10,941 bases of DNA from Hyphomicrobiales bacterium. GTDB lineage: Bacteria; Pseudomonadota; Alphaproteobacteria; Rhizobiales; Aestuariivirgaceae. A program made the translations under genes and the position numbers. The stretch is taken from contig JALVFB010000007.1 in the NCBI GenBank assembly GCA_027030295.1, positions 1 to 10,941 on the forward strand, written 5' to 3'. Positions within the stretch are counted from its first letter, which is position 1. Every line of letters starts with the position of its first letter. The notes beneath the pieces are model-generated. The model was not told where the DNA came from, searched no databases, and saw only the letters and a program-made list of their open reading frames with translations. This document shows positions 1 through 7,143 of this stretch, in pieces.

Positions 1-14
1 GTGGGGATGACTCC

Positions 15-2825
15 ATGAGCCAGACGCGGGAAGCCCTGTTGCCAGCAACGCCGGATTTCACCCGGCCCGAGGCCGCCGGCGAAGCGGTGCGCGCCCTCAT
101 CGCCGAATTGAAGCAGGAGCACGCGCCGGATGCCCCCGCCTTCCGCAGCGGCCTGCTCAAGGGCGCGCGCGCCATTGTCGACAAGGTGCGCGCCAGCGCC
201 GAGGAGCTGTTGCTGCAAACCCGCAAGGGCATCGATTGCGCGGGCTTCCTGTCCGACGCCCAGGACGCCCTGTTGCAGGCGCTGTTCGAGTTCATCACCA
301 CCGATCTTTATCCGCTGGCCAATCCCACGGCCTCGGAGCGCATGAGCATGGTCGCCACCGGCGGCTACGGTCGCGGCCTGCTGGCGCCGGGGTCGGACAT
401 CGACCTGTTGTTCCTTTTCCCCTTCCGCCAGACCGCCTGGGGCGAACAGGTGGTGGAATACCTGCTCTATCTGTTGTGGGACCTGAAGTTCAAGGTCGGC
501 CATGCCACCCGTTCGCTGGATGATTGCATCCGTCTGGCGCGTGAGGATCACACCATTCTCACCGCGCTGATGGAGGCGCGCCATCTGACCGGCGACGAGG
601 CGCTGTTCGAGGAGTTCCGCCAACGATTCAAGACGGAGGTCATCGGCCAGGAGCCGCAGAAATACATCGCCGAGAAGCTGGCCGAGCGCGACGAGCGCCA
701 CCGCCGCCAGGGCGAGAGCCGCTACCTGGTGGAACCGGACGTGAAGGAGGGCAAGGGCGGGCTTCGCGACCTGCAAACCCTCTACTGGATCGGCAAATAC
801 GTCTATGGCGTGGACGACGTCGCCGGGCTGGTGAAGCGCGGGGTGTTCACGGCGGAAGAGCTGCACCGCTTCCATCGCGCCGAGGATTTCCTGTGGGCGG
901 TGCGCTGCCACCTGCATTTCCTCTCCGGCAGGGCCGCCGACAAGCTCTCCTTCGACTATCAGCCCAGGGTGGCCGAGCGGCTGGGCTTTCGCTCCGCGCA
1001 CGCCAGGCTCAAGCACGTGGAGCGCTTCATGCGCCGCTATTTCCTCCACGCCAAGGAGGTCGGCGACCTCACCCGCATCTTCTCCGCCGTGCTGGAAGAA
1101 CAGCAGTTGAAAAAGCCGCGCCATGTCTCGCGCCTGCTCGACCGCCTGTTGCGACACCCGCGCAGCCGCAAGCTCAAGGACTATCCCGGCTTCGTCATCG
1201 AAACCGGGCGCATCGACGTGGAAGACGCCGATGTGTTCAAGCGCGACCCGGTAAACCTGCTGCGCCTGTTCGCGCTGGCCGACCGGCTGGGAGCGGACAT
1301 CCACCCCAACGCGCTGCGCCTGGTGCGCCGTTCCATCCGGCTCATCAACGACGATGTGCGCAACGACCCGAAGGCCAACGAGCTGTTCCTGCAGCTGCTG
1401 TGCGACTCGAAAGACCCCGAACAGGCGCTGCGCCGGCTCAACGAGGCCGACGTTCTGGGCCGCTTCATTCCCGACTTCGGGCGCATCGTGGCGCTCATGC
1501 AGTTCAACATGTATCACCACTACACGGTGGACGAACACCTGATCCGCGCCGTCGGCTGGCTGGCGAAGATCGACCGCGGCGAACTGAAGGAAGAGCATCC
1601 GCTGTCCTACGAGATCATGCCCAAGGTGAAGATGCGCCGGGCGCTCTACGTCGCCGCCTTCCTGCACGACATCGCCAAGGGCCGTCCCGAGAGCCACTCC
1701 GTCGCCGGCGAGAAGGTGGCGCGCAAGCTCTGCCCGCGCCTGGGGCTGACGGAGGCGGAAACGGAGATGGTGGCGTGGCTGGTGCGCCACCATCTGCTGA
1801 TGAGCGAGGTGGCGCAGACGCGCGATCTGACCGACTTCAAGACCATTCTCGATTTCGCCGAACAGGTGCGCTCGCCAGAGCGCATGCGACTGTTGCTCAT
1901 TCTCACGGTGGTGGACATCCGCGCCGTCGGGCCGGGCGTATGGAACGGCTGGAAAGGCGAGTTGTTGCGCACGCTCTATTACGAAACCGAACCGGTGCTT
2001 TCCGGCGGGCATGCCACCATTCCGCGCCGGCAGCGCATCGCCGAGGCCCACGCGCGCTTCGCCGAAGCCGTCGGCTGGCCGGAGAACAAGCTGAAAGCCT
2101 ATCTCGAGCGCCATTACGACGCCTACTGGATGGGCACCGACCTGGAGCACCAGCTGCGCCACGCGCGGCTCATCGAGCGGGCGGAAAGGCGGGGCGAGAA
2201 GATCGCGCTGGACTTTTACACCGACAAGTTCACGGCGATTACGGAAATCACCGTCTATACGCCCGATTATCCGCACCTGCTGGCCATGCTGGCCGGCGCC
2301 TGCGCCGCCGCGCAAGCGAACATCACCGGCGCGAAGATCTTCACCACGGCCGACGGCTGGGCGCTGGACACGGTCATCATCCAGCGGGCGTTCGACGCGG
2401 ACGCGGACGAAGAGCGCCGCGCGCAACGCATCGGCGAGATGATCGTGAAGGCGCTGACCGGCGAGCTGCGGCTCACCCAGGTGCTGGCCGGCAAGCGCAG
2501 GACGCCGGAGAAATACAGGCCCTTCCGCGTCGCCCCGCACGTGGTCATCGACAACACCTCGTCCAACCGCTTCACCATCATCGAGGTGGAGGGGCTGGAC
2601 CGCATTGGCCTGCTGTATGACCTCACCACCACGCTCCATGCCCTGAACCTGAACGTGGCTTCCGCCCACATCGCCACCTATGGCGAACGCGCGGTGGATG
2701 TGTTCTATGTCACCGACCTGACCGGCGACAAGATTACCGGCGAGGAGCGCCGGAAACTGATCCGTGAACGCCTGCAACGGGTGCTGACGGCGGAAACGGA
2801 AGGCGACGTGCAGGCCACCGCCTGA
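15..2825 (+). CDS. glnD: Bifunctional [protein-PII] uridylyltransferase / uridylyl-removing enzyme
   Basis: GlnD senses glutamine in the cytoplasm. It adds UMP to PII proteins (GlnB/GlnK) when nitrogen is short and removes it when glutamine is high, and so sets glutamine synthetase and Ntr activity. The 936-residue product shows the full family order. A nucleotidyltransferase domain carries GGYGRG (116-121) and GSDID, with metal-binding Asp128 and Asp130. A linker domain follows, then an HD hydrolase domain with HHYTVDEH (501-508) and LHDIAKG (His551-Asp552). Two C-terminal ACT domains (about 741-820 and 851-925) are the expected glutamine sensors. The length is usual for alphaproteobacteria, slightly longer than the roughly 890 residues in enterics, and no key residue is missing. 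The start is supported by GGGGA seven bases upstream (3-7). murJ follows on the same strand after 83 bases, so co-transcription is plausible. The promoter lies outside the window. Confidence 0.97.
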   Translation: MSQTREALLPATPDFTRPEAAGEAVRALIAELKQEHAPDAPAFRSGLLKGARAIVDKVRASAEELLLQTRKGIDCAGFLSDAQDALLQALFEFITTDLYPLANPTASERMSMVATGGYGRGLLAPGSDIDLLFLFPFRQTAWGEQVVEYLLYLLWDLKFKVGHATRSLDDCIRLAREDHTILTALMEARHLTGDEALFEEFRQRFKTEVIGQEPQKYIAEKLAERDERHRRQGESRYLVEPDVKEGKGGLRDLQTLYWIGKYVYGVDDVAGLVKRGVFTAEELHRFHRAEDFLWAVRCHLHFLSGRAADKLSFDYQPRVAERLGFRSAHARLKHVERFMRRYFLHAKEVGDLTRIFSAVLEEQQLKKPRHVSRLLDRLLRHPRSRKLKDYPGFVIETGRIDVEDADVFKRDPVNLLRLFALADRLGADIHPNALRLVRRSIRLINDDVRNDPKANELFLQLLCDSKDPEQALRRLNEADVLGRFIPDFGRIVALMQFNMYHHYTVDEHLIRAVGWLAKIDRGELKEEHPLSYEIMPKVKMRRALYVAAFLHDIAKGRPESHSVAGEKVARKLCPRLGLTEAETEMVAWLVRHHLLMSEVAQTRDLTDFKTILDFAEQVRSPERMRLLLILTVVDIRAVGPGVWNGWKGELLRTLYYETEPVLSGGHATIPRRQRIAEAHARFAEAVGWPENKLKAYLERHYDAYWMGTDLEHQLRHARLIERAERRGEKIALDFYTDKFTAITEITVYTPDYPHLLAMLAGACAAAQANITGAKIFTTADGWALDTVIIQRAFDADADEERRAQRIGEMIVKALTGELRLTQVLAGKRRTPEKYRPFRVAPHVVIDNTSSNRFTIIEVEGLDRIGLLYDLTTTLHALNLNVASAHIATYGERAVDVFYVTDLTGDKITGEERRKLIRERLQRVLTAETEGDVQATA

Positions 2826-2866
2826 AAGGGCACGCCCGTCATGACGATTTGCAACCACGCCCCGCC

Positions 2867-2885
2867 CATGGCACAAGGCGCCATG
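2867..2885. repeat. Inverted repeat before murJ
   Basis: CATGGC (2867-2872) and GCCATG (2880-2885) form a perfect 6-bp stem with a 7-base loop, between the glnD stop and the murJ ribosome binding site. There is no T-run after it, so it is not an intrinsic terminator. A hairpin in the glnD-murJ transcript is possible, but a short repeat like this can also arise by chance in GC-rich DNA. Confidence 0.3.
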
Positions 2886-2908
2886 ATCCGGCGGGGGAGA
2901 TTGCAGCC

Positions 2909-4477
2909 ATGTCCCTGATGCGTTCGGCCATGACCGTGGGCGGCATGACGCTGCTTTCACGCGTGCTCGGTTTCGTGCGCGACGTGCTGATGGCCGCATT
3001 GCTTGGCGCCGGCGCGGTGGCGGAGGCCTTCGTGGTGGCCTTCCGCCTGCCCAACCTGTTTCGGCGTTTCTTCGGCGAGGGCGCGTTCAATTCGGCCTTC
3101 GTGCCGCTGTTCGCCAAGCGGCTGGAGGGCGAGGGACGGCGGGCGGCGCTGCGTTTCGCCGAGGAAGCCTTCGCCGGGCTGCTGTTCGTGCTGCTGCTGC
3201 TGACCATCGCCGCGGAACTGTTCATGCCCGCCTTCGTCTGGGTCATGGCCCCGGGTTTCAGCGGCGATGCGGAAAAGTTCCGCCTGACCGTGCTGCTCTC
3301 CCGCATCACCTTTCCCTATCTGCTGTGCATGTCGCTGGTGGCGCTGCTTTCCGGCGTGCTCAATTCGCTGCACCGCTTCGCGCTGGCCGCCTTCGCCCCG
3401 GTGTTGCTGAACATCGTGTTCATCGTGGTGCTGGTCTACGGCTGGTTCGCCGGGCTTTCCGGACAGCCGGAACTGGGCGTGCTCATTTCCGCCGGCGTCA
3501 CGCTCGCCGGATTTCTGCAACTGGCGCTGTTGTGGTGGGCGGCGCACCGCGCGGGCTTCACCGTGCGCCTCCGCCGCGCCCGCTGGACGGCGGACATGAA
3601 GCGGCTGGTGGTGCTGGGCGTGCCGGGGCTGATCGCCGGCGGCATCACCCAGCTCAACCTCGTCATCTCCACCATCATCGCCTCCTGGCAGAAGGGCGCG
3701 CCGGCCTGGCTCTATTATGCCGACCGCATCTATCAGCTCCCCCTGGGGTTGGTGGGCGTGGCCATCGGCGTGGTGCTGTTGCCAGAGGTTTCGCGCAAGC
3801 TGCGCGCCGGCGACCATGCCGGCGTGCAGGGCAGCCAGAACCGGGCGCTGGAATTCGCCATGTTCCTCACCGTGCCGGCGGCGGTGGCGCTCATGGCCAT
3901 GCCCGCTCCGGTGGTGCAGGTGCTGTTCGAGCGCGGCGCCTTTCATGCCGGCGACACGCGGGCCACGGCCGCCGCGCTGGCCGCCTTCGCCGCCGGATTG
4001 CCGGCCTTCGTGCTCATCAAGGTGTTCTCGCCCGCCTTCTTCGCGCGCGAGGACACGAAAACGCCCATGATCCATGCCGCCGTCTCCGTGGGGCTGAACA
4101 TCACGCTGGCCATCGCCCTGTTCTTCTGGATACGACACGTGGGCATCGCCCTGGCCACCACCGTCGCCTCGTGGGTGAACGCGGCGCTGCTGGGGCGCGC
4201 CCTGCACGCGCGCGGCTATTGGCGGGTGGATGCGCAGGCCGGACGCAACCTGCCGCGCATTCTGTTGGCGGCGTTGCTGATGGGGCTGGCGCTGCTGGCC
4301 GCGTCATACGGGCTGCGCGGCTGGTTCGCGCCGGATGTGTCCTTCGCGTGGCGCGCCCTGTTGCTGGCGCTGCTGATCGTCGGCGGCGCGGCGCTCTATC
4401 TCGGCCTCAGCTGGCGCATGGGCGTGCTGACGAAGGACATGCTGCGCCAGGCCCTGCGCCGCGAGCGGGCGGCGTGA
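2909..4477 (+). CDS. murJ: Lipid II flippase MurJ (MviN family)
   Basis: MurJ is an inner-membrane flippase of the MOP superfamily that moves lipid II to the periplasmic face for peptidoglycan synthesis. The 522-residue product is strongly hydrophobic along its length, consistent with the usual 14 helices. It opens with the family signature: SRVLGFVRD (Arg18, Arg24), then AFRLPNLFRRFFGEGAFN (Arg52), with YADRIYQLPLG (Arg273) later. These match the essential arginines 18, 24, 52 and about 270 of the E. coli protein. The acidic residue equivalent to E. coli Asp39 is Glu39 here (AEAF). The frame is open upstream to a TTG at 2849, but I chose the ATG at 2909 because GGGGGAGA (2893-2900) lies just before it and the protein then starts like its homologues. 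It probably shares a transcript with glnD. It ends exactly where the opposite-strand gene ends, so no separate terminator fits between them. Confidence 0.95.
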   Translation: MSLMRSAMTVGGMTLLSRVLGFVRDVLMAALLGAGAVAEAFVVAFRLPNLFRRFFGEGAFNSAFVPLFAKRLEGEGRRAALRFAEEAFAGLLFVLLLLTIAAELFMPAFVWVMAPGFSGDAEKFRLTVLLSRITFPYLLCMSLVALLSGVLNSLHRFALAAFAPVLLNIVFIVVLVYGWFAGLSGQPELGVLISAGVTLAGFLQLALLWWAAHRAGFTVRLRRARWTADMKRLVVLGVPGLIAGGITQLNLVISTIIASWQKGAPAWLYYADRIYQLPLGLVGVAIGVVLLPEVSRKLRAGDHAGVQGSQNRALEFAMFLTVPAAVALMAMPAPVVQVLFERGAFHAGDTRATAAALAAFAAGLPAFVLIKVFSPAFFAREDTKTPMIHAAVSVGLNITLAIALFFWIRHVGIALATTVASWVNAALLGRALHARGYWRVDAQAGRNLPRILLAALLMGLALLAASYGLRGWFAPDVSFAWRALLLALLIVGGAALYLGLSWRMGVLTKDMLRQALRRERAA

Positions 4478-5128
4478 TCACTTCGCGGCGCCCTGCACGC
4501 GCACCCGCAAACCGAAGGCGTTGCGCGGCACATGGGCGATGCGGGTATGAAAGCGCGCCATCGCGCCACTTTCGACATGCGCCCCCGCGCGTGGCGGAAT
4601 GCGCCAGCCGTAGACCGGCGCGCCGTCCGCATTCAGCAATTGCAGGGACACCATGGGCATGGGCAGGGGCCGCGCGGAACGGTTTCGGATGCGCCCCGTG
4701 ATGGACAGCTCCACCTCGCCCCGCGGCGTCGGAATCCAGCGGATGCGCATGTCTTCCACCCGCCAGGCGTCGAAGGCCACCGGCACGCCGACGGCCCGGT
4801 AGAGGTGCGCCGCGCCGGGCGCCAGCCGCACCACCTCCCGCGCGAACAGTTTCAGCCCCACTACGGTCAGCAGCACCGCCAGCAGCAGCGCCAGCCACTT
4901 CCGCCGGGCCATGGCGCGCCGGCGTTCCCGTTCGCGTCGCGCCTGCTCGCGCGCCAGCGCCTCCGCCGCCAGCCGCACCGCCGGGTCGTCGCCGCCCGGA
5001 CCGTTTTCGTTGGCCGCCAGTCCGCTCAGCGGCGTCCGCACCGGCGCGGCAGCCGGAGCCGCCGTCATGGCCTGCCCGGGCTCCCGGTTCAGCGTTGCCG
5101 CGATTTGTCCTATCATGGCGCAAGACAT
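4478..5128 (-). CDS. Single-pass membrane protein, DUF3426-like C-terminal domain
   Basis: The function is unknown. The 216-residue product has a low-complexity Ala/Pro-rich N-terminus, a highly basic Arg/Glu stretch (about 60-77), one membrane helix (about 78-96), then a soluble domain (about 110-213). That domain has the pattern of DUF3426: a GEVELSITGRIRNRSARPLP core, then VSLQLLNADG, YGWRIPP and a final ARFHTRI segment. By family knowledge, alphaproteobacterial proteins of this type usually start with an MJ0042-type zinc ribbon and sit next to ftsE. Here the neighbourhood fits, but no paired CxxC is visible in any frame before the helix. The basic stretch before the helix suggests the C-terminal domain is periplasmic. 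The start is uncertain. ATGs at 5128, 5116 and 5068 are all possible and none has a strong ribosome binding site; 5068 would give 196 residues. The gene is divergent from ftsE and its stop abuts the murJ stop. Confidence 0.75.
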   Translation of the reverse strand: MSCAMIGQIAATLNREPGQAMTAAPAAAPVRTPLSGLAANENGPGGDDPAVRLAAEALAREQARRERERRRAMARRKWLALLLAVLLTVVGLKLFAREVVRLAPGAAHLYRAVGVPVAFDAWRVEDMRIRWIPTPRGEVELSITGRIRNRSARPLPMPMVSLQLLNADGAPVYGWRIPPRAGAHVESGAMARFHTRIAHVPRNAFGLRVRVQGAAK

Positions 5129-5168
5129 CCAATACGCTGGTGATTCGCCCCGCCGCGTCCGGCGTCAT

Positions 5169-5182
5169 GGCCGGCGCCGGCC
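5169..5182. repeat. Perfect 14-bp GC palindrome in the divergent ftsE spacer
   Basis: GGCCGGCGCCGGCC is a perfect palindrome in the middle of the 117-base spacer between ftsE and the divergent membrane-protein gene. It could be an operator or a hairpin in the ftsE leader. In DNA this GC-rich, a 14-bp palindrome made only of G and C is weak evidence on its own. Confidence 0.3.
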
Positions 5183-5205
5183 CGTGGCGACATTCAAGCG
5201 CAAAC

Positions 5206-5213
5206 ATGGTTAA
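5206..5213 (-). promoter_or_regulatory. Possible CtrA-type half-site upstream of ftsE
   Basis: On the minus strand this reads TTAACCAT, which resembles a half-site of the alphaproteobacterial cell-cycle regulator CtrA (full site TTAA-N7-TTAA). It lies 33 bases before the ftsE start, in the spacer shared with the divergent gene, and AT-rich octamers are rare in this DNA. No second TTAA lies at the right distance, and CtrA binding is an inference from the motif alone. A GATTC (GANTC, CcrM-type) site lies at 5142-5146 in the same spacer. Confidence 0.25.
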
Positions 5214-5245
5214 GGCGCCGTAAAGGCCCGCCCGGGGGAAACGGC

Positions 5246-5974
5246 ATGGACGCTCCGGACAAGCCGGCAGGACCACTCATCCGCTTCGAGAACGTCGGGC
5301 TGCGCTATGGCGCCGGAGCGGAAGTGCTGCGCGACATCAGCTTCGACCTGCGCGCCGGCGACATGGTGTTTCTCACCGGCCCCTCGGGCGCCGGCAAGAG
5401 CAGCCTCCTGAAGCTCATGTATCTGGCCCTGCGCCCCAGCCGCGGGCTGGTGCGGCTGTTCGGGCAGGACGTTTCGACCTTGCCGCGGCCGGCGCTGGCC
5501 GAGCTGCGGCGGCGCATCGGCGTGGTGTTTCAGGACTTCCGCCTGCTGGATCATCTCTCCACCTTCGAGAACGTCGCCCTGCCGTTGCTGGTGCGTGGCG
5601 AACAGCTGAAAAACTATCGTCAGGACGTTCTGGAGCTGCTGGAATGGGTGGGGCTTGGCGGCCGCATCCACGCCCGGCCCAGCGTGCTCTCCGGCGGCGA
5701 GCAGCAGCGCGCCGCCATCGCCCGGGCCATCGTCTCCCGCCCGGAGGTGCTGCTGGCCGACGAACCCACCGGCAATGTGGATCCGGCCCTGGCGCGGCGC
5801 CTGATGCGCCTGTTCATGGAGCTGAACCGCATGGGCGCCACCGTGGTCATCGCCACCCACGATCCGGAAATCATCCGCGCCACCCCGGGCGCCACGGTCA
5901 TGCATCTCAATCGCGGCTTCCTGCAGTTCCATGCGTCGGAAGACGGCCTGCCGCTACAGGAGGCGCCGGAATGA
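5246..5974 (+). CDS. ftsE: Cell division ATP-binding protein FtsE
   Basis: FtsE is the cytoplasmic ATPase of the FtsEX complex, an atypical ABC system. It does not transport a substrate; it uses ATP hydrolysis to activate periplasmic peptidoglycan hydrolases at the division site through FtsX. The 242-residue product has every ABC motif: Walker A GPSGAGKSS (45-53), Q-loop Gln96 in VFQDFRLLDH, signature LSGGEQQR (148-155), Walker B VLLADEPT (168-175), D-loop GNVD and switch His205 in ATHD. FtsE-like features are the F-D-F-R-L-L sequence after the Q-loop and ANxD-type spacing after Walker B. The start is supported by GGGGGAAA a few bases upstream. The last codons overlap the ftsX start as ATGA, so the two are translationally coupled. 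The C-terminus (FHASEDGLPLQEAPE) extends slightly past the ABC fold. Confidence 0.96.
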   Translation: MDAPDKPAGPLIRFENVGLRYGAGAEVLRDISFDLRAGDMVFLTGPSGAGKSSLLKLMYLALRPSRGLVRLFGQDVSTLPRPALAELRRRIGVVFQDFRLLDHLSTFENVALPLLVRGEQLKNYRQDVLELLEWVGLGGRIHARPSVLSGGEQQRAAIARAIVSRPEVLLADEPTGNVDPALARRLMRLFMELNRMGATVVIATHDPEIIRATPGATVMHLNRGFLQFHASEDGLPLQEAPE

Positions 5975-6930
5975 CCCCGCCCCCGAACACCGAAGACGCC
6001 CTGCCCTCCGCCGCCCACATGCGGCGCAACCTGCTGCCGCGCATGCACGCGCCCATGCGCACCTTCATGGTGGCGGTGCTGACGATGGTGTGGCTGGCCG
6101 CCCTGGCCGCCGGCGCATTGCTGCTGCTGCGCCAGGCCATCGGCGTGTGGACGGAAGGGGTGGTGGCCGAGGCGACCGCGCAGGTGCTGCCGCTGGACGG
6201 CGAACGGGCGGAACAGACCCTGGCCCGCGCCCGCCGCGTCGCCGATGCGCTGGCCGGCCAGCCCGGCGTGCGCGAGACGCGGGTGCTTTCCCCGGCGGAA
6301 GGCCGCGCCCTGCTGGAGCCGTGGCTGGGCGACAGCGGTTTGGCGCTGAACCTGCCCATGCCGGTGCTGATCGCGGTGCGCCTCGATCCGCGAGGCCCGG
6401 CGCGCATCGAAGACCTGCGGCGCGTGCTGAAGGAGCGGCGTTTTGCGAACGTCATGCTGGATTCCCATGGCCGCTGGGTGCGCGAACTGTCCGATCTCGC
6501 CAGCACCTCTTTGTTGCTGGGCGCCGGGGTGCTGGTGCTGCTGCTGCTGGCTTTGGTGGTGCTGGTGACCCATGCCGCGCGCTCCGCCCTGGAGGCCAAC
6601 CGCGGCGTCATCGAGGTGCTGCACCTCATCGGCGCGCAGGATCGGTTCATTGCCCGCCAGGTGGAGCTGCATTTTCTGCGCGGCGCCTTTCTCGCCGCCA
6701 GCGCCGGCATCGGACTGGCCTGGCTCACCTTCGCCCTGCTGGCCTTTCTGGCGCCCGCGGTGGGCATTCGCGAAAGCATCCGGGAGGTTTTCTTCGGCTT
6801 CGGCGAGCAGACATTGCAGGCCTATCTGATCTGGCTGCTGATCATCGTCATCACCACCCTGGTGTCGCTCACCGCCGCGCGCATATCCGCCACCCGCATC
6901 CTGGCCTCCATGTTCCACGAAAATGGCTGA
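5971..6930 (+). CDS. ftsX: Cell division protein FtsX (permease-like subunit)
   Basis: FtsX is the inner-membrane partner of FtsE and passes its ATPase cycle to periplasmic regulators of cell-wall hydrolases. The 319-residue product has the expected plan. There is a cytoplasmic N-terminus with HMRRNLLPRMHAPMR, TM1 (about 31-54), and a periplasmic domain of about 120 residues (LDGERAEQTLARARRVADAL and following). Then come TM2 (about 178-201), a cytoplasmic loop with the conserved VIEVLHLIGAQDRFIARQ, TM3 (about 237-262) and TM4 (about 283-305). The VIEVLHLIGA segment is characteristic of FtsX and is where FtsE docks by homology. I placed the start at 5971 because ATGA overlaps the ftsE stop and this gives a normal-length protein; the frame is open further upstream inside ftsE. 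The N-terminus is Pro-rich and somewhat variable. Confidence 0.93.
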   Translation: MTPPPNTEDALPSAAHMRRNLLPRMHAPMRTFMVAVLTMVWLAALAAGALLLLRQAIGVWTEGVVAEATAQVLPLDGERAEQTLARARRVADALAGQPGVRETRVLSPAEGRALLEPWLGDSGLALNLPMPVLIAVRLDPRGPARIEDLRRVLKERRFANVMLDSHGRWVRELSDLASTSLLLGAGVLVLLLLALVVLVTHAARSALEANRGVIEVLHLIGAQDRFIARQVELHFLRGAFLAASAGIGLAWLTFALLAFLAPAVGIRESIREVFFGFGEQTLQAYLIWLLIIVITTLVSLTAARISATRILASMFHENG

Positions 6931-6984
6931 GCGCCCGGATGACGATCCGCACGCCGCCTTGCGCCGAATGCATGGCTTTTGCGG

Positions 6985-7014
6985 TTGACTTGAAAAGTCG
7001 GGCCAAGCTATACC
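6985..7014 (+). promoter_or_regulatory. Housekeeping-type promoter for rplS
   Basis: TTGACT (6985-6990) and TATACC (7009-7014) are separated by 18 bases, a good match to a sigma-70 promoter and unusually AT-rich for this window (TTTTGCGGTTGACTTGAAAAG). The start of transcription would be near 7021, giving an rplS leader of about 120 bases. The site lies just after ftsX, so rplS can be expressed independently of ftsEX. Confidence 0.65.
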
Positions 7015-7089
7015 CGCCTGCGGAACAATCCACCGGCAAGCCCGCAACGCGCCTTCGCCATGTTCAGGGAAAGGCGGCGTGAGGGTTTT

Positions 7090-7143
7090 ATGCGTTTCGG
7101 GGCGTGCGCCCCGGTGCGGCAAGACAAGGGATGCCCGCCATGA
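7090..7143 (+). CDS. Candidate leader peptide stop-start coupled to rplS
   Basis: A 17-codon ORF ([17 protein letters not shown]) lies in the rplS leader, after the predicted promoter. GAGGG (7081-7085) sits four bases before its ATG. Its TGA overlaps the rplS ATG as ATGA, the same arrangement as ftsE-ftsX. The frame is also open from an ATG at 7060. A perfect 6-bp hairpin with a GTGC loop (7098-7113) falls inside it. It could be a leader peptide that couples translation to rplS or a regulatory uORF, or it could be chance. I know of no family for it and there is no run of codons for one amino acid, so attenuation by a starved tRNA is not suggested. Confidence 0.3.
   Translation: MRFGACAPVRQDKGCPP
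7098..7113 (+). repeat. Hairpin in the rplS leader
   Basis: CGGGGC-GTGC-GCCCCG is a perfect 6-bp stem with a four-base loop, 27 bases before the rplS start. No T-run follows. It may be a leader structure, possibly a binding site for autoregulation as in some ribosomal protein operons, but this is inference. Confidence 0.35.

Noticed and set aside
893..2620. 575-codon plus-strand frame inside glnD
   Set aside because: It is an Arg/Ala/Pro-rich out-of-frame shadow of glnD, whose own frame shows all the family motifs.
2957..4207. 416-codon open frame on the minus strand opposite murJ
   Set aside because: It is a His/Gln/Gly-rich translation lying entirely within murJ, with no recognisable motif.
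6936..6949. CGGAT-GACG-ATCCG hairpin just after ftsX as a terminator
   Set aside because: The stem is only 5 bp and no T-run follows, so it is not a credible intrinsic terminator.
6940..7082. Possible small gene between ftsX and rplS starting at the ATG at 6940
   Set aside because: It overlaps the predicted rplS promoter, has no ribosome binding site, and its frame is the tail of a longer open shadow frame running through ftsX.
5620..7122. 500-codon open frame on the minus strand opposite ftsE and ftsX
   Set aside because: It is a Gln/His/Gly-rich shadow of the ftsEX coding frames, with no domain pattern and no sensible start context.
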